From Pontederia crassipes (Eukaryota > Streptophyta > Magnoliopsida > Commelinales > Pontederiaceae), in the NCBI GenBank assembly GCA_030549335.1, contig CM060194.1, forward strand, positions 70,468,077 through 70,532,076: a stretch of DNA of 64,000 bases, read 5' to 3'. This document shows, piece by piece, positions 13,418 to 26,809 of this stretch. The notes beneath the pieces were generated by a model. The model was not told where the DNA came from, did no database searches, and saw only the letters and a program-made list of their open reading frames with translations. The number at the start of each line of letters is the position of its first letter. Position 1 is the first letter of the stretch. The translations under genes and the position numbers were made by a program.

Positions 13418-15721
13418 TGTAACGCTCCGAGACCCATGTGACTATCACATGCTTAAAGTCGTTCCAAATGCGCTACACAATTCTATATAAATAAATTTTG
13501 CAAAAATAAAACTATATAAAATACGGAATTAAGAAATGATCGTCTAATAATATATAATGTCAAGGAGATGGAAACGTCCATAACTCCAACATACTAAATA
13601 TGCGAAAAAGAAAAGCTAATCTAGTATGACTAAATCCTACACCATGTGCAACATCTCTGTCACTGAGCCTGATCACCTGCATCATCATCTTCTATCATCT
13701 CACCTGCATGAATCCAGATGCAGGGGAAAACCCATGAGAATAAAGATACTCAGTACGTAGGGTCTACCATAATAATAAGTGGATCAATAGTGCTCAATAA
13801 GAAAACAATAGATCAATAATCAATTATGAACAATAATCAATATAGCACATGATAGAACAATATAGGAAGATCAATAATCAATAGAGAGGATCAGGTGAGA
13901 AATCAAGGGATCAATCAATATCAATAAATAATTATGCATGATCACTATAGCATCTATCCAATTTAACAATTTTCTATTATCAATATTTATGGTCATCGGT
14001 CAATTACCAATTTCTATTCTATTCGATGGCGGAGGCAAAGCCAATCAACACTAAAATCCAAATGACTAAGGTTCAATACAATTAAGTTCAATTCTATTCA
14101 ATTTCAATTCAATTAAGTTCAATTCTATTCAATTTTAATTCAATTCAATTCAATTAGGGAGCGCTCAATTAAGTGAAACTACATGTCTCTTTTCATATAG
14201 GCCAGTGGGAGATCAAGCCACGGCAAATCACCCTCCAGTAATAGCGCTAACAATATGTTCGTGATGGTGGGGGACCATGGTCATCACAGGACAGTCATAG
14301 CTTCCCTAAAGGATGACGTCTCAAACCTCTAGGTCCACTGTCTGCCCATACAATACTATAACAATAATGGCCCATGGGGCTTAGAGACAATCGGAGAACA
14401 TGGAGACCCAACATTTTCCATCTTTTATCTTATTTAACCTAAAGACCTATCTTTAACAATTTACTTTAGGTTAGACAAGGACCCAATCAGGGGAAAACTA
14501 CTGGATCGACATCATAAGGGATCACACAATATGACAGGATAACAATAATATAAATCTCAAATCAAATCTAAAAGATACGATGAGATCAGATCTATGTGTG
14601 ATATGATCAGGGATGATAAAAAATAATAAAGTATGATATCCATACAATTATCTATAATAATTTATCCAAATTCACAATTTCTGTCTCCAGAACTCGGCCC
14701 GCGTCGGGTAAAAACCGGGCCACGTTCGGAAACATCTGATATCACCTCGGCCAGGGCAAACTCGGGTCGGGTGTGTGGTGAACTCAGATCGGATCGGCCG
14801 GTTCACTTCCAAATCCATTATGCCACGACCCCGAGTCGAACCGAAGTCAGGACCCGGGTCTGGTCAACAGGAACCCGGGCCTGGTTAGATAACCCGATCC
14901 GGTTCCGATTTCAACTCGGTCCGGATTCAATCAAATTCGGGCCGGGCACAGCAGAACCTGGGCCGGTTCTGTCGCCGACGAAAAAGTGCATTCCGACACG
15001 ACTTTTCGACCATCATAACTATGCCATACGATATTTAAACCATGCATACAATATATCAATGCAATCCTGTTACAAAGGAGAAGAGATTAGGGTTTCATAT
15101 CACGAAAAATCGACGACATAGGGATTCCCCCTACATACCTAAAGTTGGCTGAAAAACTAACTAGTTTTTCTTCTCTGACAATTTACACGAGCGCCGAACT
15201 TTGGCTGATGATTGCTCTCTGTCCTCACTCCGAAACTCGTGGCCACCACTTGAAACTTCTTCTCCTATGTGCAGGCTTCAAAATCAACCATCGCACGTTC
15301 TCGAGGGTGCCTCGGTTCGCGTGCAAATGAGGGGAAAAAGAGGGCTTGTGGGCAGAATTCTGTTTGGCAGAAAAAGTGTTTCCAGCCACCCTTTAATGCC
15401 TATTTATAGGTGCAAATTTGTAATATCAATTCTATTAGACCTTGGACTCTTTTAAAATTTACCTTGGCCATCCATTAATAATTTACCACTTCATAATATC
15501 TCAGATTTAATTAAATCTGAGATTAATTAATTTTTCTTTTATAAAAACTCCATTAAATCCAATCTCTCTCAAATTCCTTCTTATCTCTTTAACCATCTTC
15601 TCTCATAATTTCTATCAATTTCAGAATTAATTAATTCCAAAATATTAACATTGGGATTTTTAGATTCATTAAATAAAGATAAATATCATTTATCTATTTC
15701 CTAAAAATCCAAGTCGTTACA
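13418..15721 (-). repeat. Chromovirus LTR (left copy)
   Basis: Runs from TGTAACGCTCC to GTCGTTACA. It contains a CAATTCAATT-rich stretch at about 14090-14160 and a GC-richer half at about 14690-15380. Small ATG frames there occur in both LTRs and are not host genes. Confidence 0.85.
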
Positions 15722-17041
15722 TCATAACCTTCTTAAAAATAAATTCGTCCTCGAATTTGCTTAAGGGAAATTATATCAATCTATTTAAACAATTATGAAA
15801 AATCCTTCCTCATTTCATCTTCCAATTTCCATGTAGCATCTTCGTCTCTATGATGTGTCCATGCCACTTTCACCATAGGTACCATCTTATTCTTCATATG
15901 CTTAGTCTGCTACTCTATTATCTCTATAGGTTGTTCTGCGTATGTCAGGTCCACATTCAAGTTTGGTTCTTCCATATTCACTATATTAGCATCATCATGC
16001 TGATACTTGCGCAACATTGACACGTGGTAGACATTATGCACGTGTCCATATGATGGCGGTAGCGCCAACCTGCAAGCTGCATCTTCAATCAATGCAAGTA
16101 TCTCGAATGGACCAACATACCTAGGGCCCAGCTTGCCCTTCTTGCTGAATCTCATTACTCCCTTCATCGGGTAGACTTTCAGCATCACACGATCTCCAAC
16201 CTTGAAGATCTGTTCCCTTCGTTTCTTGTCAGCGTAAGTCTTCTGTCTAGTGAATGCTGCTTTCAATCTTTCTCTAATCAGGCGAACATTTTCAGCATTC
16301 TCCATGGTTTGCTTTAGTATTTCCTCTGACAAGAACTGTCGTCCTCCTACCTCACTCCAATAGATAGGGGAGCGACATGGTCTTCCATACATGGCTGCAA
16401 AGGGTGCCATGCCAATACTGGTGTGGTGGCTGTTATTATATGCAAATTCAATCAGTGGGAGGTGAGTGTCCCAATTGCCACTCCAGTCCAATGCACATGC
16501 TCGAAGCATATCTTCCAATGTATGTATGGTGCGCTCAGACTGTCCGTCTGTCTGAAAAATGGAACGTTGTGCTGAAGTTCAATTTCGTTCCAAAGACACT
16601 CTGGATGCTCCGCCAAAATTTGGCCGTAAATCATGGATCTCTATCCGACACAATGGAGACCAGCACTCCATGTAGTCGGATAACCTCCTTAATATAAATG
16701 TCCATCAGGCTTTCGACGGGCTGCTTCCATTTGATGGGAATGAAGTGGGCCGCTTTGCTAAATCGGTCCACCACTACCCATATCGCATCGTGGCCCTATT
16801 GTGTTCTTGGAAACCCTGTAACAAAGGTTATCTTTTCCCATTTTCATTGTGGGATTCCAAGCTCCTGCAGTACTCCATATGACCTTTGATGCTCAACTTT
16901 CACTTGCTGACATACTATGCACTTTGCAACGTACTCTGCTATGTCCTTCTTCATGTTGTTCCACCAGAAGGTCCGTTGCAAATCTTTATACATTTTTGTG
17001 CTTCCGGGATGAATGACGAATTCTGATTTGTGGTATTCAAC
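15722..17041 (-). mobile_element. Chromovirus integrase and C-terminal region
   Basis: The minus-strand frame 17056-16844 carries the integrase zinc-binding region, with HPGSTKMYKDLQRTFWW and then CIVCQQVKVEHQR (an HHCC finger). The frame 16518-15910 carries the end of the integrase core ([17 protein letters not shown]), the GPF-type module [14 protein letters not shown] and [10 protein letters not shown], typical of Tekay/Del-type chromoviruses. The region is fragmented, and gag, protease and reverse transcriptase are not present. Confidence 0.85.
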
Positions 17042-19357
17042 GTACTCGAGACCCACGCGACTATCACGTGCTCAGAGTCATCCCAAATGCGCTACCCAAT
17101 TCTATATAAATAAATTTTGCGAAAATAAAACTATATAAAATGCGGAATTAAGAAAAGATCGTCTAAAAATATATAATGTCAAGGAACTGGAAACGTCCAT
17201 AACTCCAACATACTAAATATGCGAAAAAGAAAAGCTAATCTAGTAGGACTAAATCCTACACCATGTGCAACATCTCTGTCACTGAGCCTGACCACCTGCA
17301 TCATCATCTTCTATCATCTCACCTGCATGAATCCAGATGCAGGGGAAAATCCATGAGTATAAAGATACTCAGTACGTAGGGTCTAACCATAACAATAAGT
17401 GGATCAATAGTGCTCAATAAGAAAACAATAGATCAATAATCAATTAAGAACAATAATCAATATAGCACATGATAGAACAATATAGGAAGATCAATAATCA
17501 ATAAGCCATGAATTAATAGAGAGGATCAGGTGAGAGATCAAGGGATTAATCAATATCAATAAACAATTATGCCTAATCACTATGGCATATATCCAATTTA
17601 ATAATTTTCTATTATCAATATTTATGGTCATCGGTCAATTACCAATTTCTATTCTATTCGATAGGCGGAGGCAAAGCCAATCAACACCAAAATCCAAATG
17701 ACCAAGGTTCAATTCAATTAAGTTCAATTCTATTCAATTTCAATTCAATTCAATTAAGTTCAATTCAATTCAATTTCAATTCAATTCAATTAGGGAGCGC
17801 TCAATTAAGGGAAACTCCATGTCTCTTTCATGTAGGCCAGTGGGAGATTAAGCCACGATAAGCCACCCTCCAATAATAACGCTAACAATAGGTTCGTGAT
17901 GGCGGGGGACCATGGTCATCACAGGACAGCCATAGCTTCCCTAAAGGATGACGTCTCAAACCTCTAGGTCCACTATCTGCCTCATATAATACTATATCAA
18001 TAATGGCCCAGGGGGCTTAGAGACAATCGGAGAACATGAAGACTCAGCAGTTTCCATCTTTTATCTTGTTTAACTTAAAGACCTATCTTTAACAATTCAC
18101 TTTAGGTTAAACAAGGACCCAATCAGGGGAAAACTACTGGATCGACATCATAAGGGATCACACAATATGACAGGATAACAACAATATAAATTTCAAATCA
18201 AATCTAAAAGATATGCTGAGATCAGATCTGTGTGTGATATGATCATGAATGATCAGAAATAATAAACTATGATAGCCATACAATTATCTATAATAATTTA
18301 TCCAAATTCACAATTTCTGTCTCCAGAACTCGGCCCGCGTCGGGTGAAAACCGGGCTACGTTCGGAAACATCCGATATCACCTCGGCCAGGGCAAACTCA
18401 GGTCGGGTGTGTGGTGAACTCGGACCGGATCGGCCGGTTCACTTCGAAATCCATTACATCGCGACCCCGAGTCGAACCGAAGTCAGGACCCAGGTCGGGT
18501 CAACAGGAACCCGGGCCGAGTTAGACAACCCGATCCGGTTCCAATTCTAACTCGGTCCGGATTCAACCAAATTCGGGCCGGGCACAGCAGAACCTAGGCC
18601 GGTTCTGCCGCCGACGGAAAAGTGCGTTCCGACGCGACTTTTCGACCATCATAACTATGCCATACGATATCTAAATCATGCATACAATATATCAATGGAA
18701 TCCTGTTAAAAAGGAGAAGAGATTAGGGTTTCATGTCGCGGAAAACCGACGACATAGGGATTCCCCCTACGTGCCTAAAGTTGGCTGAAAAACCAACTAG
18801 TTTCCCTTCTCTGACAATTTGCACGAGCGCCGAACTTTGGCTGGCGATTGCTCTCTGTTCTCGCTCCGAAACTCGCGACCACCACTTGGAACTTCTTCTC
18901 CTATGTGGAGGCTTCGAAACCAGCCGCCGTACATTCTCGGGGGTGCCTCGGTTCACGTGCAAACGAGAAGAAAAAGAGGGCTTGTGGGTAGAATTCTGTT
19001 TGGCAGGAAAGGGATTTCCAGCCACCCTTTAATGCCTATTTATAGGTGCAAATTTGCAATATCAATTCTATTAGGCCTTGGACTCTTTTAAAATCAATCT
19101 TGGTCATCCATTAATAATTTACCACTTCATAATATCTCATATTTAATTAAATCCGAGATTAATTATTTTTTCTTTCATAACAACTCCATTAAATCCAATC
19201 TCTCTTAAATTCCTTCTTATCTCTTTAACTATCTTCTCTCATAATTTCTATCAATTTCGGAATTAATTAATTCCAGAATATTAATATTGGGGTTTTCATA
19301 TTCATTAAATAAAGATAAATATCATTTATCTATTTCCTGAAAATCCAGGTCGTTACA
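17042..19357 (-). repeat. Chromovirus LTR (right copy)
   Basis: Near-identical partner of 13418-15721, ending GTCGTTACA at 19357. It abuts the integrase remnant directly on its left. LINE sequence follows on its right. Confidence 0.85.
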
Positions 19358-21724
19358 TAAAGTAGGAAATTCTCTCGTTAGAACTCAAACATGAGAGCTG
19401 ATTTATTAAGAACTAAACGACTTAAGATTTAAGTACAACCAACATACAACTTTTTTAATGACAAATTAGAATTAAATGATGGTTTAAGTGCAGGGTATAT
19501 TGTATTAAAGAGGGTGAGAAAAAAATATTAGATTTTCATTGGAGCACAATAATAAGGCAAAAGAAAAACTCAATCAGCACAATTATAGATGAAGATAACA
19601 ACATAATTTCTAACGATAAGCAAATTCAGGCATGCTTTGTTAAGCACTACTCCACCCTTTGGGATCTCGACCGTCTAGCTCCTCCCCCAATATTTGATTG
19701 GCCTACTCTTTCCCAATTAAATTCTTCTTGGGTTCCTCATACCCTAATGGAAATCAAGGATACCTTTTGGCGCATGGGACCGGGTAAAGCCTCTAGTCCA
19801 AACAAGTTTACTTGTGAGTTTTCTTAAAGAACTATTGGGATATTGTTAGGCATGTTTCTTCAAATGAAATAATTCATTTTTTCCACAGTAACCAACTTCC
19901 TGTTGGGGATACTAGTACAACCATCACTTTTATTCCGAGGAAATCGCATTCCACATCTGTCAAAGATTGCAAGCCTATATCTCCATGCAACATTGCCTAT
20001 AGGGTTTTAGCAAAACTACTAGAAATCGGCTAAAACCTACACCATCAGATCTCATTGATATATCGCAAGTTGCCTTTGTTAAGGATAGATCAATCCAAGA
20101 TAACATGGAATATTCTAAAAGCTCACATGGAAAAAGCTTTTCATCGAGTTTCTTGGACTACTGTTGAATAGGTCTTTAATTTAATGGGTTTCCCATCGAA
20201 GTATTTTGGCTGGGTGATGGCTTGTGTTGAATCTCTCCAATTAACTTGTTACATTAATGAATCATTTTCACCTTATTTCTACAATCACAAAAGTCTTACG
20301 ACAGGGTGATCTTTTATCTCCATATTTATTTATCCTTGTCTTATAAGTCTTCTCCTTCTTGATAAATGAGCGGGCTAATTTATGGACCATTCAGCCTTTT
20401 CCGTTGGACCTATTTCTATTATCCATTTACTTTATGCTGATGATCTCTTAGTCTCTTTGAAAGCAAATGCTACTAATTGTAAGCACTTAAAAAGAATTTT
20501 TGACCAACATAAGAAACTAACATAAAAAGATTAACTATGTCAAATCTTTATCTCCCTCATAGGTTTAATAGCAGAAGGAAAATCAATACTAGGAATACTA
20601 TGAACATTAACATTGGCACCTACCCATTTATGTACCTAGATGCACCCATTTCATGTAAGACCCTAACCAGCAACTCCTTACATCATATCACATCCAAGAT
20701 TTAAGATCGTCTAGCTGGACGAAAAATGAAAACTCTCAATCGGGTAGGGCAATCTATCTTAATTAAGGCCACTTTATCTTTTCATTCCCAACTACTCCTT
20801 AGGTTCGATCAATATCTCCTCGGATTTTATGGTTTCTCTTGAAAAACTATCTAAGTGCTTTATGTGGTCCTCTCATGGAGAGAAACATGGCCTTCATCTT
20901 ATAAGCTGGAATACTATATAACTCCCTATACATCAAGGTGGGCTAGGTATTAGAAAGTTACTTCTAATGCAACATGCTTTACAGACTAGAAGAATTCTTG
21001 CCAATTGCCATCCTCAACCACTCCAACAATCTCTCATCCTTTGTAGCTATTCATAAATATGGCACACCCCACCCATGGTGCACAACTTTTTCAAGCACTC
21101 GATTACGACCAACCTGATCTTGGAAATTGCTACTTCATACTCTAGACAATATTAAAATGGATTTAAGAAAGCAAATTGGTAATGGGCTCTCCACTGGAAC
21201 ATATATTGAACCTTGGATTTTCAATGTTCCATTGAACTTTATGCCGACTTATGTTAATGTGCTTTCTCTTGTGACTTCTCTCACTTTTACTGATTTTATG
21301 TTGGATTCGGCCTGGAATGTTAGTCTTCTCATGCTATGTTTTGATTTGTGTTTGATGGATATAATTTTAAATATTAAGTTGCTTGTTTCCCCCTATGATG
21401 ATTGTTGGATTTGGTCTCCAAATATCTCTAGTATACTCACGGCTAAATCTGTTTATAACTTTATTAGCAAGCCCATGGGACTGTTGCATAATTGCCTCAC
21501 CACCAACAATATGCTAGCAAACTTTAACCCTACTATCAATACATCATGTTCCCTTTGTGGTGTTGCAACTTGAACCATTGCTCATTTGCCCCTTCTCTAT
21601 GCAAATTTGATAGCTCTTTCAGTATGAAATTAAATTTACTTCTACTTAAATAAATATTTGGGGAGATGGAGACTAGATTAATGAAGGATGCTCTTTTCAT
21701 ATGCCTACCACCATTTCATCCTTC
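19358..21724 (+). mobile_element. LINE piece 4: ORF2 reverse transcriptase and 3' region
   Basis: Broken frames carry a complete succession of plant LINE reverse-transcriptase landmarks. Around 19540-19800 there is FHWSTIIRQKKNSIS and GKASSPNKFT (consensus GPDGFT). VAFVKDRSIQDN lies near 20070, MEKAFHRVSW near 20127, and LLYADDLLVSL at about 20430-20460 with the catalytic YADD intact. LGIRKL lies near 20945. The frame 21127-21573 has GNGLSTGTYIEPW and CSLCGVAT, as in the zf-RVT region at the ORF2 end. There are numerous stops. A poly(A) tail is not visible because a copia LTR begins at 21725. Confidence 0.85.
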
Positions 21725-22887
21725 TGTTGGAGCAAAGTTATTATGACATAAAATTATATTTTGATGATACAAACTTTGAAAAATTGAAGTTTAATGCTGA
21801 AAAAGTCTAAAGAAAAAGGGACAACTTTATGCACTATACTTTGATTAAATAATTGACTATTATCTTATTAGATTATGGATTAATGATTAATATCATAGTT
21901 GTAGAGAATCAGTTAGCTATCCATAGAATCCAAGACTATCTAATTTGAATAATTATGCAAAAAGTTATGCTCGAAATAATGCAGGTCAGTCAATCTGTCG
22001 GTCAAAGCAAAGAGATGAAGGTCGAGACAATATCGGTTGACCGAATGCAGTTGTCGATCGACCGATCAAAATTGAGCTTGCCCCGAATGACGCTGAGATA
22101 ATACCGACCGACTGATCGGCTGATAGTCTGGTCGAGCGATCAAGCGCAGAAGTTGAAGAAATCGTGCAATGGTCACATAGACCCGTCGACCGATCTAGAT
22201 GTGCGGTTGATCGACCTCCGGATCAAATGAACAGTAATGGTCAATTTTAAAGAATAATTTGTGGAATAAATTCTGCACGAATATTTCACATCCTGAGGCC
22301 TATAAAAGGAGTGTCAAAGCCAGAAGCAAAAACATTCATCCACTCATCGAACAAAATTTTCAAGTTATCAAAAGAAGACATTTTCCTTTGAAGTTTCATT
22401 TTAAAGTTTTCTCTTCTTTCTCTCTTCTCTTCTTGTGAGCATAGCATTGTAAAAGAGAGAAACATTTTGTTTAGAAAAAAATTGAAAGATCTCCTATCTA
22501 AAAGTGGTTCGAAATCTTACCTCTCGAGCGAGAGAAAAGATTAACTTCATGGGAGAAAAAATGATGGTATAAAGGGTTTTTCTTCTTTGTCCCATTTGGA
22601 ACAAAAGAAGAGTTCTAGTGGAATCTTCGACGGTCTCGAGGTAGAGAAGTCGGAGCGAGAACGTAGATCAAGGTGTGGTTGAACCTCGTAAACAACTATT
22701 GTGTTTATTTGTGTTTGATCTCTCTCTCCCTCTCATTCTCATTTGTGTTTGTGATATGATCTAAATTGCATTGATTTAAAAAGTTTAAAGAATCGATTTT
22801 AAGTTTTCGCGACATGTTTGAGTAAAATCGATATTTTATTTTAAACACCAATTCACCCCTCCTCTTGGTGTCCTTTGGGATTTAATA
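21725..22887 (+). repeat. Copia 5' LTR
   Basis: Starts TGTTGGAGCAAAG, carries a TATAAAAGG promoter-like element near 22312, and ends in the CACCCCTCCTCTTGGTGTCC block typical of SIRE-type LTRs, next to the primer-binding site. The partial partner LTR is at 25077-25540. Confidence 0.75.
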
Positions 22888-25076
22888 ATTGGAATCAGAG
22901 CGGATTGCTCTTATTTTGGTTTTTAATCATCTTGTTTTAAGATCAAATCATTTTAAGATTTAATTATTTTAATATTTCATCATCTTGTTCTAAGATTTAA
23001 GCATCTTTGAGAGCAATGGCATCAAGTGGATTTAGTTTTGCCGAAGGACAATCAACTAGTCATCCTTCCCTTTTTAACGCATCGAATTTTGCTTATTGGA
23101 AAATTAGGATTCAAACTTACGTATGTTCTATTGATATAAATATGTGGAACATTATTGAAAAAGACTATTATTTACATGAAAAATTACTTTCAGATCATGA
23201 CAAAAGACAAAAAATCAAAATTGGATTGAAAAGTTAAAAATATTTTCTATTGTGCTTTGGATTCAATGGAGTTTAATCAGATTTCTAATTTTGAAAGTGC
23301 AACTGATATTTGTGAGAAGCTCGTTGTTACTTATGAAAGAACGAATAAAGTTAAAAAATTTAGACTAAATATTTTAAATCATCAATATGATTATTTCAAA
23401 ATGCATGATAATAAATCTATAAATGATATGGCTGCACAATTTAATAATATTTTGAATGGCTTAGCCTTCTTGGGCGAGCCAATAATTAACCCCCAAAAAG
23501 TAAAAAAGTTTCTTAGGTCTCTCTCCTCCAAATGACATATGAAGAGGATCATGATTGAAGAAAAAAATTTAAACAAATTAGATTTTGATGATCTTATTGG
23601 TTCACTTCTAACCTGTGAGATCTCAATCTAAGAAGATTAAATAGAAAACATTGATATTGAAAGCGAACGAAATTGAAGAAGATCAAAATGAAGAAGTAGA
23701 CGAAAAGATACTCACACGCTATGCAAGAAAATTTGACAAATATCTCAAGTTGATAAAATCCAAAGAAAAAAGTGAGAAGCCAATAAGATCATACAAACAC
23801 CACAAAAAAGAGAAATTTCAAAAAGAAAAAAAATATCAAGTCTAGTGAAATAAGTGTTTCATCCGGCTCTTCTAGTGACGAAGCATACATATACTTAATA
23901 GCACACGACGATGAGGTAATTTCTAATCTTTCAAATTTAAATTATGACTCAATGAGCTCTTCCGAAGAAAACTTTTCTTTAGATGTAAATAAAGAACTTT
24001 CTTCACTTATAAAAAGATATTTTTTCACTTAAAGAGGAAAATAAAAATTTACTATATGAGATTGAGAAACTAAAAGAAAAAAAGATACATTTTTTTATGG
24101 AAAATGAAAAATTGAATAATGAAATAGATAGTTTGGAAATTACTCATGCGTGCGAAATAATAAAACTAGCATGTTCCTTAGAAAATGTAAAACAAGAAAA
24201 TACTCTTTTGAAAAATGCGCAAAATAATGAAAAGACTATTTCTCATGTAACTAAAAATAATTTTAGGAATCATTTTGGACGTAAAAATTCTTATTGGAAA
24301 TATAATAGAAAGTCACATTTTAAATTATTTTACATGTGGATCTTATGGTCATTATGCATTTCAATTCAAAATAAGAAAATCATCACAACATGGAATGATA
24401 TGGGTATGTCTCACATGTAAAGCAAATGACGAATGAAAACCTATCGACACAAAGGTTATGATAAAAACATCATTGGGTATATCTTGCAATTTTTTTATGA
24501 TTCTTAAGTGTTAATCCTACCTTTTGATTTTTTAAAATTTCAAATTCATTATTTCTTCGAAAGAAAAATTGGTCATAGTGATAGGGGGAGCATATTAAAA
24601 TCTTCCAACTTTATTTTGACATCTATCAAAATTTTATGCAATATTTAGATTCTTAAACAATTTTTTTTGAAACATGTGACTTTCATAAATCTATAAATCA
24701 TTTTTAAAATTACCATAAATTTAGGAGGAGTTATTTTTTTTTATAACTCTTCATGGTGGAACACTTTTTTATGACAAAAGGGGAGAATAAATTTTTCCAA
24801 AAGACAATGGAGGAATTACATATGATTTCTTATGTCCTTCAAATGCAAATCACTTTTTGATGAAACGAATGGGGAGAAATAAAGGAAAAAATATGATATG
24901 AATATAACTCTATATGAAGAATGTCTTATAATTAATACTTATGTAAACATCTATCATCGTAAGGAAAGCTAAGTTTTAGAGAGAGTAAAATTGATTTTAC
25001 AATAATTTTATAACTTTTTTTGCAACTTATATATTTTTCATATTTCTCGGTTTGTCTTCATATAAAAGGGGGAGAT

Positions 25077-25540
25077 TGTCGGAGCAAAATTTTTATGACA
25101 TATAAAATTATATTTTGATGATACAAATCTCGAAAGATTAAAGTTAAATACTAAAAAAGTTTAAAGAAAAAGGAACAACTTTATGTACTACATTTTGATT
25201 AAATAATTGACTATGACCTTATTAGATTATGGGTTAATGATGAATATCAAATTTGTAAAGAATCATGTTAGCTATCCATAGAATTCAATATTATTTAATT
25301 TGGATAATTGTGTAAAAAGTTATACTCAAAATAGTGCAGATTGGTCAACCTATCGGTCAAAACAAAGAGATTTTAGTCGAGACAATACCAGTCGATCGAA
25401 TGGAGATGTTGGTCGACTGATGAAAATTGAGCCTGTCTCGGTTGACGCCGAGACAATATCGATTGACTGATCGGCTGATGATCCGATCGACCGATTAAGC
25501 ACAGAAGCTTAAGAAATCACGCAATTGTCACATAAACCAG
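25077..25540 (+). repeat. Copia 3' LTR, 5' portion only
   Basis: Starts TGTCGGAGCAAAA immediately after a GGGGGAGA polypurine tract. It follows the 5' LTR for about 460 bp, including the GACCGAxxGATCGGCTGA region, and then changes abruptly to unrelated sequence near 25541. Confidence 0.75.
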
Positions 25541-26719
25541 TCTCCCTGCCGATCGCCCCCGACTCTCGCCTCGATTCGTACGGACCTCGAACTACGCAGG
25601 GACCTCAATCCCCAATTTTTTATTAAAAATTATGAAAAATAGAAAATAACTATTTATTATATAATATATATACACTATTCATGCACAAAGTCATAAGTTT
25701 CACTATTATAAATTTCACAACGTAAACTTCAAATTTAATTACAAGTTTCACAACATAGAATTCAAATTTCGACACAAATTTCACCACCACATAATTTATA
25801 GAAAATTCTAAATCATAATTATAATAAATTATTAATTAATAATAATGATGAGGATACAGAATCCAACGAGACGGGATAGTCTACCCATCCCGATCCCCAA
25901 AAAAGGAAGCAAGGACAGTTTGATCTCCATTCTCGTCCCATGAGTAAAAAAATTTTGAATGCTGAGCTCCGAATGGAAAACCCTAATGGACCCCGCAGGG
26001 GGTGGACCTCCACCTCGAATACAGACGCCTGCAATCAATTATATCAAGATTCTCAGCTCCAAGTTTGGAAGTTTCGTCTACGAGTATATCAATCGCCTAA
26101 CTCAGTTAATTTTGATAGAAAATCATTTACAGATTGTTTTTAGAATATCTTCCTCGGCATTCTCAATTTTTTTGTACTCAAACTATATTAAAGTTTTTAC
26201 CAACTTAGCGATATAAATATTTTTGTTTTTTTTAAATAAACACTTTATTTTTTTAATCGATGGCTATGGCTGCTCTTAGATGTATTTAAAAATTATTAAT
26301 GTATCTTTTTTATAAAGATTCCATTATTGTTGGAAAATAATTAATCACTGCCAATTGAATAAGACATATGTCGCGTGTAATATAAAATTGTTCTCATATA
26401 AGGTGTTTAAATTGTTCTCATGTATTTTTATTTAAAAATTATTCTCATTATTAAAATTGTTCTCATATAAAGATTCCAAGACATATGTCTCGAATAATCG
26501 AGATGGCAAGGTCCTAATTAATAAGACATGTTTATGGATTTACCGTGCTCAACTTTTGTTTTGCTAGAAAATAAATGGCGATTCTTTTTGGCAGTCAAGA
26601 TTTTTTACACCACAGAATACACAAAATATGTTGGGCCGGTTACTTTAACGATGAAACTGGGAAGTTCCAAATGGAGACATCTTTTCCACTTTTAAACCCA
26701 TTTACCATGGGATCAATCA

Positions 26720-26721
<2 letters not shown>
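25541..26721. other. Gene-free stretch
   Basis: No supportable gene. A GC-rich start (25541-25610) is followed by AT-rich DNA with recurring AAGTTTCACAAC/AAATTTCACCAC phrases (25690-25800). A G/C-run segment (25870-26030) resembles decayed MITE ends but has no clear termini. ATTGTTCTCATATAA recurs near 26380-26480. Confidence 0.5.

Positions 26722-26809
<88 letters not shown>
26722..26809. repeat. (GAT)n microsatellite
   Basis: About 29 GAT/TGA units end exactly at the left end of CACTA element 2. The last GAT is the left target-site copy. Confidence 0.95.

Larger units (their letters stand above)
13418..19357 (-). mobile_element. Ty3/gypsy chromovirus fossil with two LTRs
   Basis: Two same-orientation LTRs of about 2.3 kb (13418-15721 and about 17042-19357) begin TGTAACG-like and end CGTTACA. 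Between them only the 3' part of the internal region remains, coding on the minus strand: integrase and a chromovirus-type C terminus. By eye the LTRs differ at roughly 5-8% of positions over the stretches compared, many of them C/T or G/A changes, which suggests a moderately old insertion. The element interrupts the LINE ORF2 and is clearly defective. Confidence 0.85.
21725..25540 (+). mobile_element. Ty1/copia fossil (SIRE/Maximus-like gag)
   Basis: A 5' LTR (21725 to about 22887, starting TGTTGGAGC) is followed by a primer-binding site of TGGTATCAGAGC type (about 22890-22902). The gag frame starts at 23016 with SFAEGQSTSHPSLFNASNFAYWKIRI, and later gag pieces lie at 23257-23535 and 23651-23845. 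Polypurine tracts (AGGGGGAG at about 24580 and 25066) precede a second LTR copy at 25077, of which only about the first 460 bp remain. Protease, integrase and reverse transcriptase are not recognisable. It is a broken, incomplete copy with several interruptions. Confidence 0.8.

Noticed and set aside
14633-15455. Arg/Pro-rich frames of up to 162 codons
   Set aside because: They lie in the chromovirus LTR and recur in the other LTR at 18269-19091, so they are not host genes.
13413-19362. Target-site duplication of the chromovirus fossil
   Set aside because: The bases next to the outer LTR ends do not match, so I make no claim.
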